The position numbers and the translations under genes were made by a program. Shown in pieces: positions 1 through 8,091 of a DNA stretch of 64,000 nucleotides. Under the pieces are notes generated by a model that saw only the letters and a program-made list of their open reading frames with translations, ran no database searches and had not been told where the DNA came from. This DNA is from CBDFGN01 sp965247065 (GTDB lineage Bacteria; Bacteroidota; Bacteroidia; Cytophagales; Cyclobacteriaceae): contig CBDFGN010000006.1 of assembly GCA_965247065.1 (NCBI GenBank), forward strand, positions 2,852,001 to 2,916,000, in the 5' to 3' direction. Within the stretch, counting starts at the first letter, position 1; every line of letters starts with the position of its first letter.

Positions 1-49
1 GATGTAAATTAGTCAAGCTTCAGATGCCCATCAATAAATACTCATCTAT

Positions 50-937
50 ATGGTCCATGTGTTGGATTTAGATTTTCAAGGGTTTCAAAATACCATAGCG
101 GCATTTCTCATATCCACTAATGACGGCCCAGTATTGATTGAGACCGGCCCTCACTCCTGTCTGAACGCCTTAGGGCAAAAAGTAGAGGAACTAGGTTTTT
201 CATTGAAAGACATTAAGGATGTTTTCCTGACGCATATTCACCTGGATCATGCGGGGGCGGCTTGGGCTTTGGCTGAACACGGCGCGACCGTTTATGTTCA
301 CCCTGAGGGAGCGCCTCATATGACAAATCCGTCCAAACTTTTGAATTCCGCCAAAAGAATCTATCAGGACCGAATGGACAGCTTATGGGGTGATCTGCAG
401 CCAATTAACAGTTCTCAAGTGGTAGCAGTACAGGACGGTCAGCAATTCGGAATTGGTGAAATAGTCCTGAAGGCTATTTTCACACCCGGACATGCTAAAC
501 ACCATATTGCCTGGAAATTCGAAGAAAGCATTTTTTGTGGTGATACTGCCGGGATCAAGATTGACCAAGGCCCGGTGATGGCACCCTGCCCTCCTCCAGA
601 CATTAATATTGAACACTGGATTTCCTCAATTGAGTTGATCCGAGTACAAAATCCCAAGTATTTGTTTCTGACTCATTTTGGCCGGGTCGCGTACGATGTT
701 TCTCTCTTGAATGAACTGGGATCCTGTCTAATTCGCTGGAGTGAATGGATCAGGGAACACTGGAAAAACGGAAAATCAATTGAGGAAGTTACTCCGGTTT
801 TCCAGGAATACGTGGACCAGGAGCTTGTTGATTTCGGATCGTCGAGGGCAGTAAGAGATAGGTACCAAATGGCCAATCCTGCATGGATGAGCGTCGGTGG
901 CCTGTTTAGATATTGGACCAAACAAACCGGTACATAA
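50..937 (+). CDS. Metallo-beta-lactamase-fold hydrolase
   Basis: A 295-residue cytoplasmic protein of the metallo-beta-lactamase superfamily, a group that usually hydrolyses thioesters, lactones or esters with a dinuclear metal centre. The sequence shows the HxHxDH motif at about residues 62-67 (THIHLDH). Further ligands follow: a His in TPGHAKHH, an Asp in FCGDTAG and a late His in LTHFG. No signal peptide is visible. The C-terminal third is helical and resembles the glyoxalase-II-like/MBL hydrolases common in Bacteroidota. The substrate cannot be read from the sequence. It stands alone, followed by a 70-bp gap before an unrelated membrane protein. The ATG at 50 is the first start and leads directly into the fold. 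Confidence 0.85.
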   Translation: MVHVLDLDFQGFQNTIAAFLISTNDGPVLIETGPHSCLNALGQKVEELGFSLKDIKDVFLTHIHLDHAGAAWALAEHGATVYVHPEGAPHMTNPSKLLNSAKRIYQDRMDSLWGDLQPINSSQVVAVQDGQQFGIGEIVLKAIFTPGHAKHHIAWKFEESIFCGDTAGIKIDQGPVMAPCPPPDINIEHWISSIELIRVQNPKYLFLTHFGRVAYDVSLLNELGSCLIRWSEWIREHWKNGKSIEEVTPVFQEYVDQELVDFGSSRAVRDRYQMANPAWMSVGGLFRYWTKQTGT

Positions 938-1007
938 TACAATAAAAAGCATTAATTTCGCATGATAATTGTGGTGAGTCAATCGGGAAAGTAAACCTAT
1001 CTCTCAA

Positions 1008-1919
1008 ATGGAGTTCTATCACAGTTTCTTAAATGGGTGGCAAGTGGTGATGTGGGTCCTTGTACCAGTATCGGGGGCCTTTAGTGTGGTTATATTAATA
1101 TTCCATGCGATAAAGGTTGCGTCTTTAAGTGGGCCCAAGGCCAAGTATGATTATATCAGCCAATGGGAGACAAAAACTTTACTGTTCTCGGTCATTGGAA
1201 TTGCGGTGGGAGCGGTTGCCCTGCTGAATACCCTGAGACCGGAGACGGTTGCTCTGGCGCCAATGTGGTTTGTCGTTAGGTTGTTCATCACGCTCTGCAT
1301 TGGAACATTGATCGGGTATGTTACCCATTTGGTGCTCAAATACACTTATCCTTCGCGACTCAATAAGAAGTTGCGCAGGCTTAGGTACAAACCTCGTTTG
1401 AATCCTAACTCCGGGCACATGATGAGACTTCTAAGCGAAGATGAGGAAGATGTCTATCTGGACGAGGGCATGCAAGCCGAAGAGAATATCTTTTCCGTGG
1501 ATTATGATGTCTGGATCGACGAGGTTAATAGTGATATCAAAATAGAAAAATATCCCGGTCATTTACAGGCATATGAATGTGACCGCTGTGGTTTCCAAAC
1601 GCTGAAACTAAGACGCGAGGAAATTACGAAGCAAGCCACCGAGACCGAAGAAGGTGAACTTATTAAGCATTACAAGTGCAGCTATTGCGGGAGGATCAAA
1701 AGAAGAACAAAAACTATTGCTCCGCTAAGTAGGACACCCGACACCTTCCAGCTGCCGGAAAAACTTACCTTCAAAGACGACTTGGATAGAATGGGAGGTG
1801 CCGTTGAAATGAGGATTATTGCTCCAAATGGTTCCGTCAAGTCTTTCGACTTTCCCAATATCGAGCAGGCTCGTAAATTCCTGGAAGAATACACTGAGGA
1901 AGAAGTCCAGGAGCTTTGA
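1008..1919 (+). CDS. Membrane protein with C-terminal zinc-ribbon-like domain
   Basis: A 303-residue protein of unknown function. The N-terminal ~110 residues hold three hydrophobic segments (about residues 12-36, 55-72 and 80-105), so the protein is probably an inner-membrane protein. The rest is charged and soluble. Near residues 190-235 lie two CxxC pairs (CDRC and CSYC) about 35 residues apart, separated by a basic/acidic linker and followed by a KRR run. This looks like a zinc ribbon facing the cytoplasm. The C-terminal end is acidic and coiled-coil-like. I do not recognise the family. It may be co-transcribed with the small secreted protein that starts 57 bp downstream. Confidence 0.7.
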   Translation: MEFYHSFLNGWQVVMWVLVPVSGAFSVVILIFHAIKVASLSGPKAKYDYISQWETKTLLFSVIGIAVGAVALLNTLRPETVALAPMWFVVRLFITLCIGTLIGYVTHLVLKYTYPSRLNKKLRRLRYKPRLNPNSGHMMRLLSEDEEDVYLDEGMQAEENIFSVDYDVWIDEVNSDIKIEKYPGHLQAYECDRCGFQTLKLRREEITKQATETEEGELIKHYKCSYCGRIKRRTKTIAPLSRTPDTFQLPEKLTFKDDLDRMGGAVEMRIIAPNGSVKSFDFPNIEQARKFLEEYTEEEVQEL

Positions 1920-1976
1920 AGGTGGTTACAATATTGAAGCTGACCCTATTAATCATAGGACGGTAAATCGTTAGCA

Positions 1977-2390
1977 ATGGGTACTAGGATTTGGGCGCTA
2001 ATAACCTTTTTGGTAATTGCAATGGCTAGCGGTTACCATGAAGACCCGCAGCCGTTGATAGGAGTTGAGCTAGACCCGAATAAGATAATAGGATCATGGG
2101 ATATCCAGAACTTTACCAGATCAGATTCCGTTCGGACTGAGTTATTCAAGAACGTAGTCCTGGAGTTTGATCCATCTCGTCAACTTTTTATCGCCCGTGG
2201 AAGTAAAACCTTTGAGGCTATTTGGTCCCTTAGGGCCCAAGACTTACTCCTCTCAATGGACGTTGCCGATACCATATTGCGGGAACTTTCAGGTGTCTAC
2301 GTGTCCCAGGAGGAGCAAGACTCTCTTCAACTTAACCTTAGCAACAAGAATCCTAGAACTCCAGGGGTTTTGCAGCTAACTCGACATTAG
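1977..2390 (+). CDS. Small secreted protein, lipocalin-like
   Basis: A 137-residue protein with an N-terminal hydrophobic signal segment (about residues 5-19). The mature part begins with a G-S-W motif (IIGSWDI), as in the lipocalin-like small proteins of Bacteroidota, followed by alternating beta-strand-like segments. No lipobox cysteine is present: the position where one might be expected reads SGY. Function is unknown. The gene converges on msrB and the two stop codons overlap by 4 bp. Confidence 0.6.
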   Translation: MGTRIWALITFLVIAMASGYHEDPQPLIGVELDPNKIIGSWDIQNFTRSDSVRTELFKNVVLEFDPSRQLFIARGSKTFEAIWSLRAQDLLLSMDVADTILRELSGVYVSQEEQDSLQLNLSNKNPRTPGVLQLTRH

Positions 2391-2812
2391 TCCTGATCGC
2401 GCTGACGAAAGTCCAGCGCCCCGGAGTTGATGCAATATCTTTGGCCTGTGGGTTGAGGTCCATCTTCGAAGACATGGCCCAAATGACCATCGCAGGTTTC
2501 ACACAGAACTTCGGTCCTTAGCATTCCCACTGATTTGTCTAATTCCTGAGATACACTGCCATCTACTGGCTTATTAAAGCTAGGCCAACCTGAACCTGAG
2601 CTGAACTTGTCTGCCGAGTCAAAAACGGCCGCACCGCAGGCCTTGCAATGGTACTTACCATCCTCGTGAAGATCATTGTAATTTCCCGTGAAAGCTCTTT
2701 CAGTTCCTTTTTCCCTTAGAATGTGATACTCCTCCGGCGTTAACTCCTTTTTCCATTCCTCTTCAGACTTATGTACTTTATCGGGCATAGACTTATGTGT
2801 TTTATCAGGCAT
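2387..2812 (-). CDS. msrB: Peptide-methionine (R)-S-oxide reductase MsrB
   Basis: MsrB reduces the R-epimer of methionine sulfoxide in proteins, using thioredoxin as donor. The 141-residue protein carries the full family signature: zinc-binding CxxC pairs (CKAC and CETC), the GSGWPSF segment, HLGHVF, and the catalytic cysteine in RYCINS. The length is normal for a single-domain cytoplasmic MsrB. The N-terminus is unusual. The first 16 residues are a tandem duplication (MPDKTHKS, then MPDKVHKS) made by a 24-bp direct repeat that includes the start codon, so translation could begin at either Met. Confidence 0.95.
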   Translation of the reverse strand: MPDKTHKSMPDKVHKSEEEWKKELTPEEYHILREKGTERAFTGNYNDLHEDGKYHCKACGAAVFDSADKFSSGSGWPSFNKPVDGSVSQELDKSVGMLRTEVLCETCDGHLGHVFEDGPQPTGQRYCINSGALDFRQRDQD

Positions 2813-3023
2813 AGTAGAAGTTTACGTTGTTTTAAGCTTTACGTTCAGTTTATCCGATGCACGCTCCTCTATAGCGTGGTTCACTCATTTGTTTTCGCAG
2901 CAGTTGAGTACCATCACTCAGCATTTTTCAAAACATCCCGCTACATTTGGTAGCTCAATTCAAATGAATTTAAGAAATTATCATAAAATAGTATTTGGTG
3001 ATAAATTCTATAACAGAACAAAC

Positions 3024-3656
3024 ATGGATAATTCTCAAACTCAGACCAAGGACTCACTAGCGTCGATTACCCCGGACCAAGCGCTTGAACTCCTACAAAA
3101 GGGAAACCAACGGTTCGTCAGCGATCAAAAACTTAGCCGGGACTTATTGAAACAAGTTCATGATACGGCCGCCGGCCAATTCCCTTTTGCGGTAGTGCTG
3201 AGTTGCATCGATTCCAGAACCTCGTCAGAAATAATATTCGATCAGGGCATTGGGGACATTTTTAATGCAAGGGTGGCAGGGAATATTGTCAATCCTGACG
3301 TGCTCGGAAGCATAGAGTACGCTTGTAAAGTAGCTGGATCAAAACTGGTTGTGGTGCTGGGCCATACCGCCTGCGGAGCAGTCAAGGGAGCCGTGGATCA
3401 GGTCCAGTTAGGGAATATCACTCATTTGCTGGATCATATTCAACCGGCCGTGGGTCAAACTGCTACCGATGGCAATCGCTCTTCGAGCAACGCTCAATTT
3501 GTAAATGATGTGTCCGCTAAAAATGTCGAGCTCATGATGGCCCGGATCCGTCAAGAAAGTGACCTACTCTCGGTAATGCTCGCTGACCAGACCATAAAAC
3601 TTGTCGGTGGTATGTACCATGTGGATTCGGGAAGAGTCGACTTCTTAGAGGATTGA
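3024..3656 (+). CDS. Beta-class carbonic anhydrase
   Basis: Carbonic anhydrases interconvert CO2 and bicarbonate. The zinc-ligand and activation motifs of the beta class are all present: CxDxR in SCIDSRTSSE, and HxxC in GHTACGAVKGA, with the substrate-channel residues between them. I chose the ATG at 3024 (MDNSQTQ, 210 residues) because the family fold begins shortly after it. An in-frame ATG at 2889 would add 45 residues that do not resemble a signal peptide or a known extension. The gene is divergent from msrB and stands alone. Confidence 0.9.
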   Translation: MDNSQTQTKDSLASITPDQALELLQKGNQRFVSDQKLSRDLLKQVHDTAAGQFPFAVVLSCIDSRTSSEIIFDQGIGDIFNARVAGNIVNPDVLGSIEYACKVAGSKLVVVLGHTACGAVKGAVDQVQLGNITHLLDHIQPAVGQTATDGNRSSSNAQFVNDVSAKNVELMMARIRQESDLLSVMLADQTIKLVGGMYHVDSGRVDFLED

Positions 3657-3663
3657 TTCTCTT

Positions 3664-4098
3664 TTAGCGGTCCTTGTGGGTGGTGAGATACTTATCTACT
3701 GAATAGTGTCCTGAGCCGTAAACAAAGAAAAACATTAGCAACAAGAGGATCAATACGGAAAGCGCCAATTCGCCTCCAGAATCAAAGCCTTGGGGGAGGT
3801 TCACGAAAATAACGGCCCCAATCAAAATGGGAATATTGAATGCGGAAGAGATCCGAGTGATCAATCCAAGGGTAATCAGGACTCCTCCAACTATATGAGT
3901 GGGGCCAATGAATGGTGCCACCAACTGACCCCACACACCTAATTCGCTATGTTGGAAGAGACTTACTAAAGCTTCCCGATTACTCAAAAAGTAAAAGCCC
4001 TTGAAGAGAAGCACCAAGCCGACAATTATTCGTACTACGGACAACCATTTTGGGTGGTGGGTATCTCCATATTGCTCCAGTCGTTGGATTAAATTCAT
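3664..4098 (-). CDS. DoxX-family membrane protein
   Basis: A 144-residue inner-membrane protein with four predicted hydrophobic helices (about residues 18-36, 60-80, 85-105 and 110-130), the DoxX/DoxD topology. The pattern RIIVGLVLLFKGFYFL at the first helix and the GGVLITLGLITR turn are typical. DoxX relatives have been linked to thiosulfate:quinone oxidoreductase and to redox stress membrane complexes, but no such partner is encoded nearby. The gene is convergent with carbonic anhydrase, with 7 bp between the stops. Confidence 0.8.
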   Translation of the reverse strand: MNLIQRLEQYGDTHHPKWLSVVRIIVGLVLLFKGFYFLSNREALVSLFQHSELGVWGQLVAPFIGPTHIVGGVLITLGLITRISSAFNIPILIGAVIFVNLPQGFDSGGELALSVLILLLLMFFFVYGSGHYSVDKYLTTHKDR

Positions 4099-4268
4099 AG
4101 CCGCATGAATTGCGATTCGGGGCAGAACATAGTGAACCCCGCCGATAAAGTCAAGTAAATCTTATAAATCAGTTCGTTACGGATGAGAAAGGGAAGCGAT
4201 GATCGGAGCGACATATCCCAGACAGGACGAAAACTACCCCGGTGAGCTAAAAGGGTCTAAAAGAGTTG

Positions 4269-4730
4269 TTACAGATTCGCAGAATTCGCTTCTTCTTCCC
4301 TTTTTTTCTTTGCTTCCTCCTGCTCGTCCAGAACATCGCGTCGATGCCCCAGATTAATGCTACACCGGGCCGCTAGCGTGGATATTTTTTGATCGCTGAT
4401 GTCGACTGGGCGCTCCTTGTAAATCTTCTGGTCGATGCAGTCGCGCAGCTCTTGGGACCGTTTCTTGAACTCATCAGCTTCAAGATCTCGATCCTCAAAA
4501 AAGACGAAAGCCGCACAGGTGGCCAATTGGTTCCGATAAGTAGCGTCTTTCCAATCCAAGACCGCAGACTTGTGCAAATCACCACCTTCGTACCAGGGCA
4601 AGCCGGTTTCGAACGTCTCCTCTACTGGCTCCGCCTCACGGTTGACGACGATCACCGCGCCGATCAAAATAACCATCACGACGATAATTCCACCAATTAT
4701 TTTTTTGTTCATGGAAGGTATTTTGGTCAA
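4269..4730 (-). CDS. Single-pass membrane-anchored protein of unknown function
   Basis: A 153-residue protein with one N-terminal transmembrane segment (about residues 8-29), then a periplasmic part of about 120 residues. The mature region is rich in charged residues, has three cysteines (near residues 72, 97 and 123), and ends in a highly charged Lys/Glu coiled-coil tail. I do not recognise the family. Met7 (MNKKII) is an alternative start that would place the basic residues directly before the helix. Confidence 0.55.
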   Translation of the reverse strand: MTKIPSMNKKIIGGIIVVMVILIGAVIVVNREAEPVEETFETGLPWYEGGDLHKSAVLDWKDATYRNQLATCAAFVFFEDRDLEADEFKKRSQELRDCIDQKIYKERPVDISDQKISTLAARCSINLGHRRDVLDEQEEAKKKREEEANSANL

Positions 4731-4784
4731 AATTATGCCGAACCTTCTAAGTTTCCAAATGCACGAAAAGCTAATGCTTTGGAG

Positions 4785-5777
4785 CTACCCAGCCATCTCA
4801 AGTTTCATAGAGCTTTCAGCGTACGAAGCTGAATTCTGGGGATGACCTTTACCAAGGAATTTGACAATTGCATGCACCGTGCGCGGATCTTTTAGGATAT
4901 GATTATGGCCCAGGTCGTTGGTCAGGAGAAATTGGTGATTGAGCAAATAAGGATCGATTGAATCAAGGTGACTGCTCGCGACCACCAGGTCGGAATGATC
5001 GTGCACCGATAGAATTCGATCCGCCCGCATGAGTCCGAATCGCGGGCCCAGATCCAAGCGATCAATTCCGACCCCGACCCTGGTTTCGATGAGACTGGTC
5101 ATGCGTTTTACGACTTCCTCATTCACGCCGAGGGTGTGGGAAAAGACTTGAATTATCTCCCTCATGTTGGTCGGCATGCTGACTAATACGATGTTTTCTG
5201 CGCTGGTGGTATTATTTCTTGTTGAAAACTGGAAAGCCACTGCCGCGGCTCCAAAGGAGTGGGCGATAATTCGATTGAGTCCACCTGCCAATTCATAATT
5301 GTCCACAACCGCTTGAACTGCCTCACCGAATTCCACCAAGTTGGTTGTTCTTCCGGACGATTCACCGTGGGCCGGACCATCCATGGCCACCACTCTGAAA
5401 CCTTGGGAAAGTAGAAGCGGAATAATGGAGGCGAAAGTGAAAGCCCTTGATTCCCATCCATGAACTAAAAGGACTCTAGGTCCGGATTCGCCCCAGCCGT
5501 AAAGCTTAATTCGTCCGTGTGGGGTAGTCAGAAAATACTGTCCGGCTGTTTGGAAGATCTCAGGAACCACCCTATTCCATGGCCTTGTATGGGGAGTAGA
5601 GAACATCCTGAGAGCAACCCTTGCAGCGCCATTGAGTGACATGGCGCTGAGGGCTCTCATAAGAATTCTTGCCCCTGCGATATAAAGACTTGTTGGCGCG
5701 TAGTAGGACCTGGTTGAATTTTCCGGTTTCATAGAGACTGTCGTACCTCGCGTAAGTTGGGTCGTTTTCATGGTCAT
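4785..5777 (-). CDS. Alpha/beta hydrolase
   Basis: A 330-residue serine hydrolase of the alpha/beta-hydrolase fold. The oxyanion region LLVHGWESR and the nucleophile elbow AHSFGAA (GxSxG-like, with A in the first position) are visible. A late His lies in LGHNHIL, preceded by acidic residues. The N-terminus has a weak hydrophobic stretch, and several in-frame Met codons leave the exact start open. The gene follows the TetR-type regulator on the same strand. A palindromic operator lies 8-24 bp upstream of the start, so expression is probably repressed by that regulator. The substrate is unknown; esterase or lipase activity is the likely guess. Confidence 0.8.
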   Translation of the reverse strand: MTMKTTQLTRGTTVSMKPENSTRSYYAPTSLYIAGARILMRALSAMSLNGAARVALRMFSTPHTRPWNRVVPEIFQTAGQYFLTTPHGRIKLYGWGESGPRVLLVHGWESRAFTFASIIPLLLSQGFRVVAMDGPAHGESSGRTTNLVEFGEAVQAVVDNYELAGGLNRIIAHSFGAAAVAFQFSTRNNTTSAENIVLVSMPTNMREIIQVFSHTLGVNEEVVKRMTSLIETRVGVGIDRLDLGPRFGLMRADRILSVHDHSDLVVASSHLDSIDPYLLNHQFLLTNDLGHNHILKDPRTVHAIVKFLGKGHPQNSASYAESSMKLEMAG

Positions 5778-5785
5778 TGATTTAA

Positions 5786-5801
5786 TAGACCGATTGGTCT
5801 T
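5786..5801. promoter_or_regulatory. Candidate TetR-family operator 1
   Basis: TAGACCGATTGGTCTT is a palindrome with arms AGACC/GGTCT around a 4-bp centre. It lies between the regulator stop and the hydrolase start. The shape resembles the NemR box (TAGACC-N4-GGTCTA) known for one TetR subgroup. A related site lies upstream of the regulator gene. Confidence 0.55.
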
Positions 5802-5818
5802 TTTTTGCTCAAAAAATT

Positions 5819-6421
5819 TTAGAGTCTAAAATCTCGGTCGATCGTCTGCTTTATATGATCGAATACATCAGAGATGTATTTGTTATCTTGATAGGCTTTG
5901 GCCAGCATGACACCTCCCTCTACCATGGCGATGAATACGTGGGCCATTTTACGGCTGTTTACTTGCGGCTTGATCTGCTTATACCGTTTTCCGGTTTCAA
6001 TCAACTTGATTACGGTCTCGCGCCAGATGTCAATGGCCTTAACGACGCGGGCCTTAAGCTCGGGATGAGTATCATCAGCCTCTATAGAGGTATTCAATAT
6101 GGGACAACCCCCGGCTAGCTCAGGGTGAAAGTTAATGTTCTTGAAATACCCAAGTATTGCATGAAGCTTCCCAATAGCATCCTTCTCGGCCCTAATCTTA
6201 TCACGATAGGAATCGAACAATACCTGGAGATTGTGATCAAATACCGCCAGGACTATTTGGTCCTTGCTATCAAAATTGCCGTAGATACCTCCTTTGGTCA
6301 GGCCGGTTACGTTCATAATATCGGCCATTGAGGTTCCGGCGAATCCCTTTTGGTTAAAAACGGGAGCAGATTGCTCGATAATATACCTTTTGGTTCTTTC
6401 TGACTTACTCAACACGTCCAT
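5819..6421 (-). CDS. TetR/AcrR-family transcriptional regulator
   Basis: A 200-residue one-component repressor. The N-terminal helix-turn-helix (about residues 10-55) has the family pattern: an Ala/Phe helix, then the GFAGTSMADI turn, then the recognition helix TGLTKGGIYGNFDSKD. The C-terminal ligand-binding domain resembles NemR/AcrR-type proteins, which sense electrophiles or hydrophobic compounds through a cysteine or pocket; here one Cys lies in GGCPIL. It is transcribed with the downstream hydrolase (41-bp gap). Palindromes on both sides suggest repression of the hydrolase and autoregulation. Confidence 0.9.
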   Translation of the reverse strand: MDVLSKSERTKRYIIEQSAPVFNQKGFAGTSMADIMNVTGLTKGGIYGNFDSKDQIVLAVFDHNLQVLFDSYRDKIRAEKDAIGKLHAILGYFKNINFHPELAGGCPILNTSIEADDTHPELKARVVKAIDIWRETVIKLIETGKRYKQIKPQVNSRKMAHVFIAMVEGGVMLAKAYQDNKYISDVFDHIKQTIDRDFRL

Positions 6422-6454
6422 AGGCGGTGTTTGGATACACGTATAGATGCAAAA

Positions 6455-6470
6455 TAAACCGATTGATTTA
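6455..6470. promoter_or_regulatory. Candidate TetR-family operator 2
   Basis: TAAACCGATTGATTTA lies 34-49 bp upstream of the regulator start. It is an imperfect palindrome sharing the ACCGATTG core with operator 1, consistent with autoregulation. Confidence 0.45.
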
Positions 6471-6488
6471 TTAATCGCAAGACTTTTT

Positions 6489-6653
6489 TCATTTTTTTAA
6501 TCTTGACTGCTCGGCCAGGAATTTTTCAATAATTCTCTTTAGTACTTTTAGGTCATTTTTGAATTGGAAATCACTTTCAACATACGGGCTTGTCTCGCGG
6601 CCGGCCTGGGCCAAAGTGTTGGGAATTTTCTCATTAAAAACAGAGTAGCTTTT
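6489..6653 (-). pseudogene. Possible C-terminal gene relic
   Basis: An open stretch of about 54 codons on the minus strand ends at the TGA at 6489-6491. It has coding-like composition (for example KIPNTLAQAGRET and LKRIIEKFLAEQ) but no start codon, and an in-frame stop lies immediately upstream. It may be the tail of a decayed gene. The family is not recognised and chance is possible. Confidence 0.25.
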
Positions 6654-7025
6654 TCAATCGTCTGAACTGATGAATCTGGTCTCAATATTAACCCTTCACA
6701 AAAATTATAGGCCTCTGGCCTGTGTCATGTTGGCATGCACAGTAGGTTACGGTTCCAGCCCTAAAAAGCCACCGATTTGGCGGATGTTTACCGGAAAAGG
6801 TGGAGGACATAGCAAACTCCTATGCGGCCATAAGATTAAGGCTGGGTTCGCTTGAGCAGGAGATTCCCATAGGTAATCAAGAATATCAAATCAAAAATCC
6901 GAAATTGCACTGATGGAATTGGGTATGCCATATTAATTAGCTCGTTGCTTAGATTTATAAAGCATGCTGTCCTGATTCTCCTTCAGCGTCATAGCAAATT
7001 CCGGGCCTCTGTGGTAAACTGATCA

Positions 7026-7311
7026 CGCATAATTGCTCGCTTCACAAGATATACTCCAATAGGGTCGCAAAACGTAAAGCCTATATTCTTGAAGGCCATA
7101 GAATCGGACGTGGAGCGAATTATTGAAGCCACTTCTGGATCGATCAACGTCGACAATCCTCTGGCAATATAAAGCTGGTTTGATGGGACTACCCCTCTCA
7201 GATCTGGATCTCTCGGCTGTAGCTAGTCTCGCCGGACTAGTCGTGGATGAGGTGACTTTAGACAATGGGGAAGAATACCCTTTGGTCGTAAGAATTGCGT
7301 TTGAGCAGTGA
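7026..7311 (+). pseudogene. Relic of an RND efflux pump (porter-domain fragment)
   Basis: Two overlapping open stretches in different frames join near 7165 into one RND-like segment. The first (7026-7172) encodes an IEATSGSINVDN pattern. The second, continuing to the TGA at 7309-7311, encodes GLPLSDLDLSA, SLAGLVV and NGEEYPLVVR. This order (post-TM6 porter subdomain, 'pG..nVd', then 'LaG..v' and 'G.eyp.vvR') is characteristic of AcrB/CzcA-type pumps. A shorter coding-like piece (6797-6913, with GNQEYQI) may be another fragment. There is no intact start and the frame is broken, so this is a decayed gene. It is a different subtype from the intact pump at 10260-13361. Confidence 0.5.
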
Positions 7312-7400
7312 CTAATGAGTACCATGCAACTGGGTTGATTAAGACCGATAGTTAATTAGAAAGAGGCAGATGGAAGCTGGCTTAAGTTTTAAACCAATTG

Positions 7401-7955
7401 CTAGTACTGCACAGGTATCTCCACCATGGTCTGATCCCATGCCAGAATCATTTTCGCCTTGTTTTCTCCTTCAGAATCAAATTGGATTGTAAATGCCTCA
7501 ACCGTCGCTTCTATTTGCTTTGCATTCGCCGCCACCCGCAAAACATCATTGTCTTCTTTATAGCTATAGGCGCCCCAATAGTCAAGCTCCGAGTTGAATA
7601 TCAAGGTCCATTCATCTTCGTTAGGTATGGAGAACAACGAATAAGTACCTGCCTTTAGAGTCTTTCCCCCAATTGTAACATCTTGGTAAACTTTCATCTC
7701 GGAGGCCTCGTTGGCGCCGGTCCTCCAGACTTGACCATAGGCCACCAATCCGCCAAAAACGTTCCTACCTTTTTTCTGTGGTCGACTATAGGTTACCCTT
7801 AAGATTGCTTTTTGGTCACCAGGCCGATCGTGGGCGAAATTGTCCGGTAGGTAAGCGATGTCCAATGGGCTTCGATCCAGCCCCCTAAAAGTCTGTGCGC
7901 CACATGTTTCAGCAACCACAAGGGCAGCCAGGGCAAGGAATATTAATATTTTCAT
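7401..7955 (-). CDS. DUF2911-family secreted protein
   Basis: A 184-residue DUF2911 protein. The motifs RVTYSRPQKKGRNVFG, VWRTGANEA, LKAGTYSLFSIP and WTLIFN are characteristic of this Bacteroidota-rich family of unknown function. The start is placed at the Met at 7955 because it opens a clear signal peptide (about residues 1-20, MKILIFLALAALVVAE) ending near a CGAQ site. The upstream in-frame ATG at 8018 would put 21 polar residues before it. The gene is divergent from the metal-efflux operon, with 136 bp between starts. Confidence 0.85.
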   Translation of the reverse strand: MKILIFLALAALVVAETCGAQTFRGLDRSPLDIAYLPDNFAHDRPGDQKAILRVTYSRPQKKGRNVFGGLVAYGQVWRTGANEASEMKVYQDVTIGGKTLKAGTYSLFSIPNEDEWTLIFNSELDYWGAYSYKEDNDVLRVAANAKQIEATVEAFTIQFDSEGENKAKMILAWDQTMVEIPVQY

Positions 7956-8029
7956 AGGATTTAAAGATTTTACCGGTTTTCGAGAATCAATGTGCAAAGA
8001 GGCTCCGACTGTCGTCATAAGCTCGATTC

Positions 8030-8041
8030 ATGGCATGCCAT
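8030..8041. promoter_or_regulatory. Perfect 12-bp palindrome in divergent promoter region
   Basis: ATGGCATGCCAT is a perfect palindrome between the divergent DUF2911 gene and the His-rich/RND operon. The position suits an operator for either side, possibly metal-responsive. No regulator gene is adjacent. Confidence 0.3.
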
Positions 8042-8091
8042 TATTGAACGAAATTACGGAAAATTGGGGTACTTTTTGTAACTTCATAGCC

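Noticed and set aside
2889..3023. Extended N-terminus for the carbonic anhydrase
   Set aside because: The extra 45 residues are not a signal peptide and are not typical of the family; the ATG at 3024 fits the normal length.
6670..6855. Plus-strand ORF of 61 codons
   Set aside because: No family resemblance; it sits in the decayed region and overlaps better coding-like fragments in other frames.
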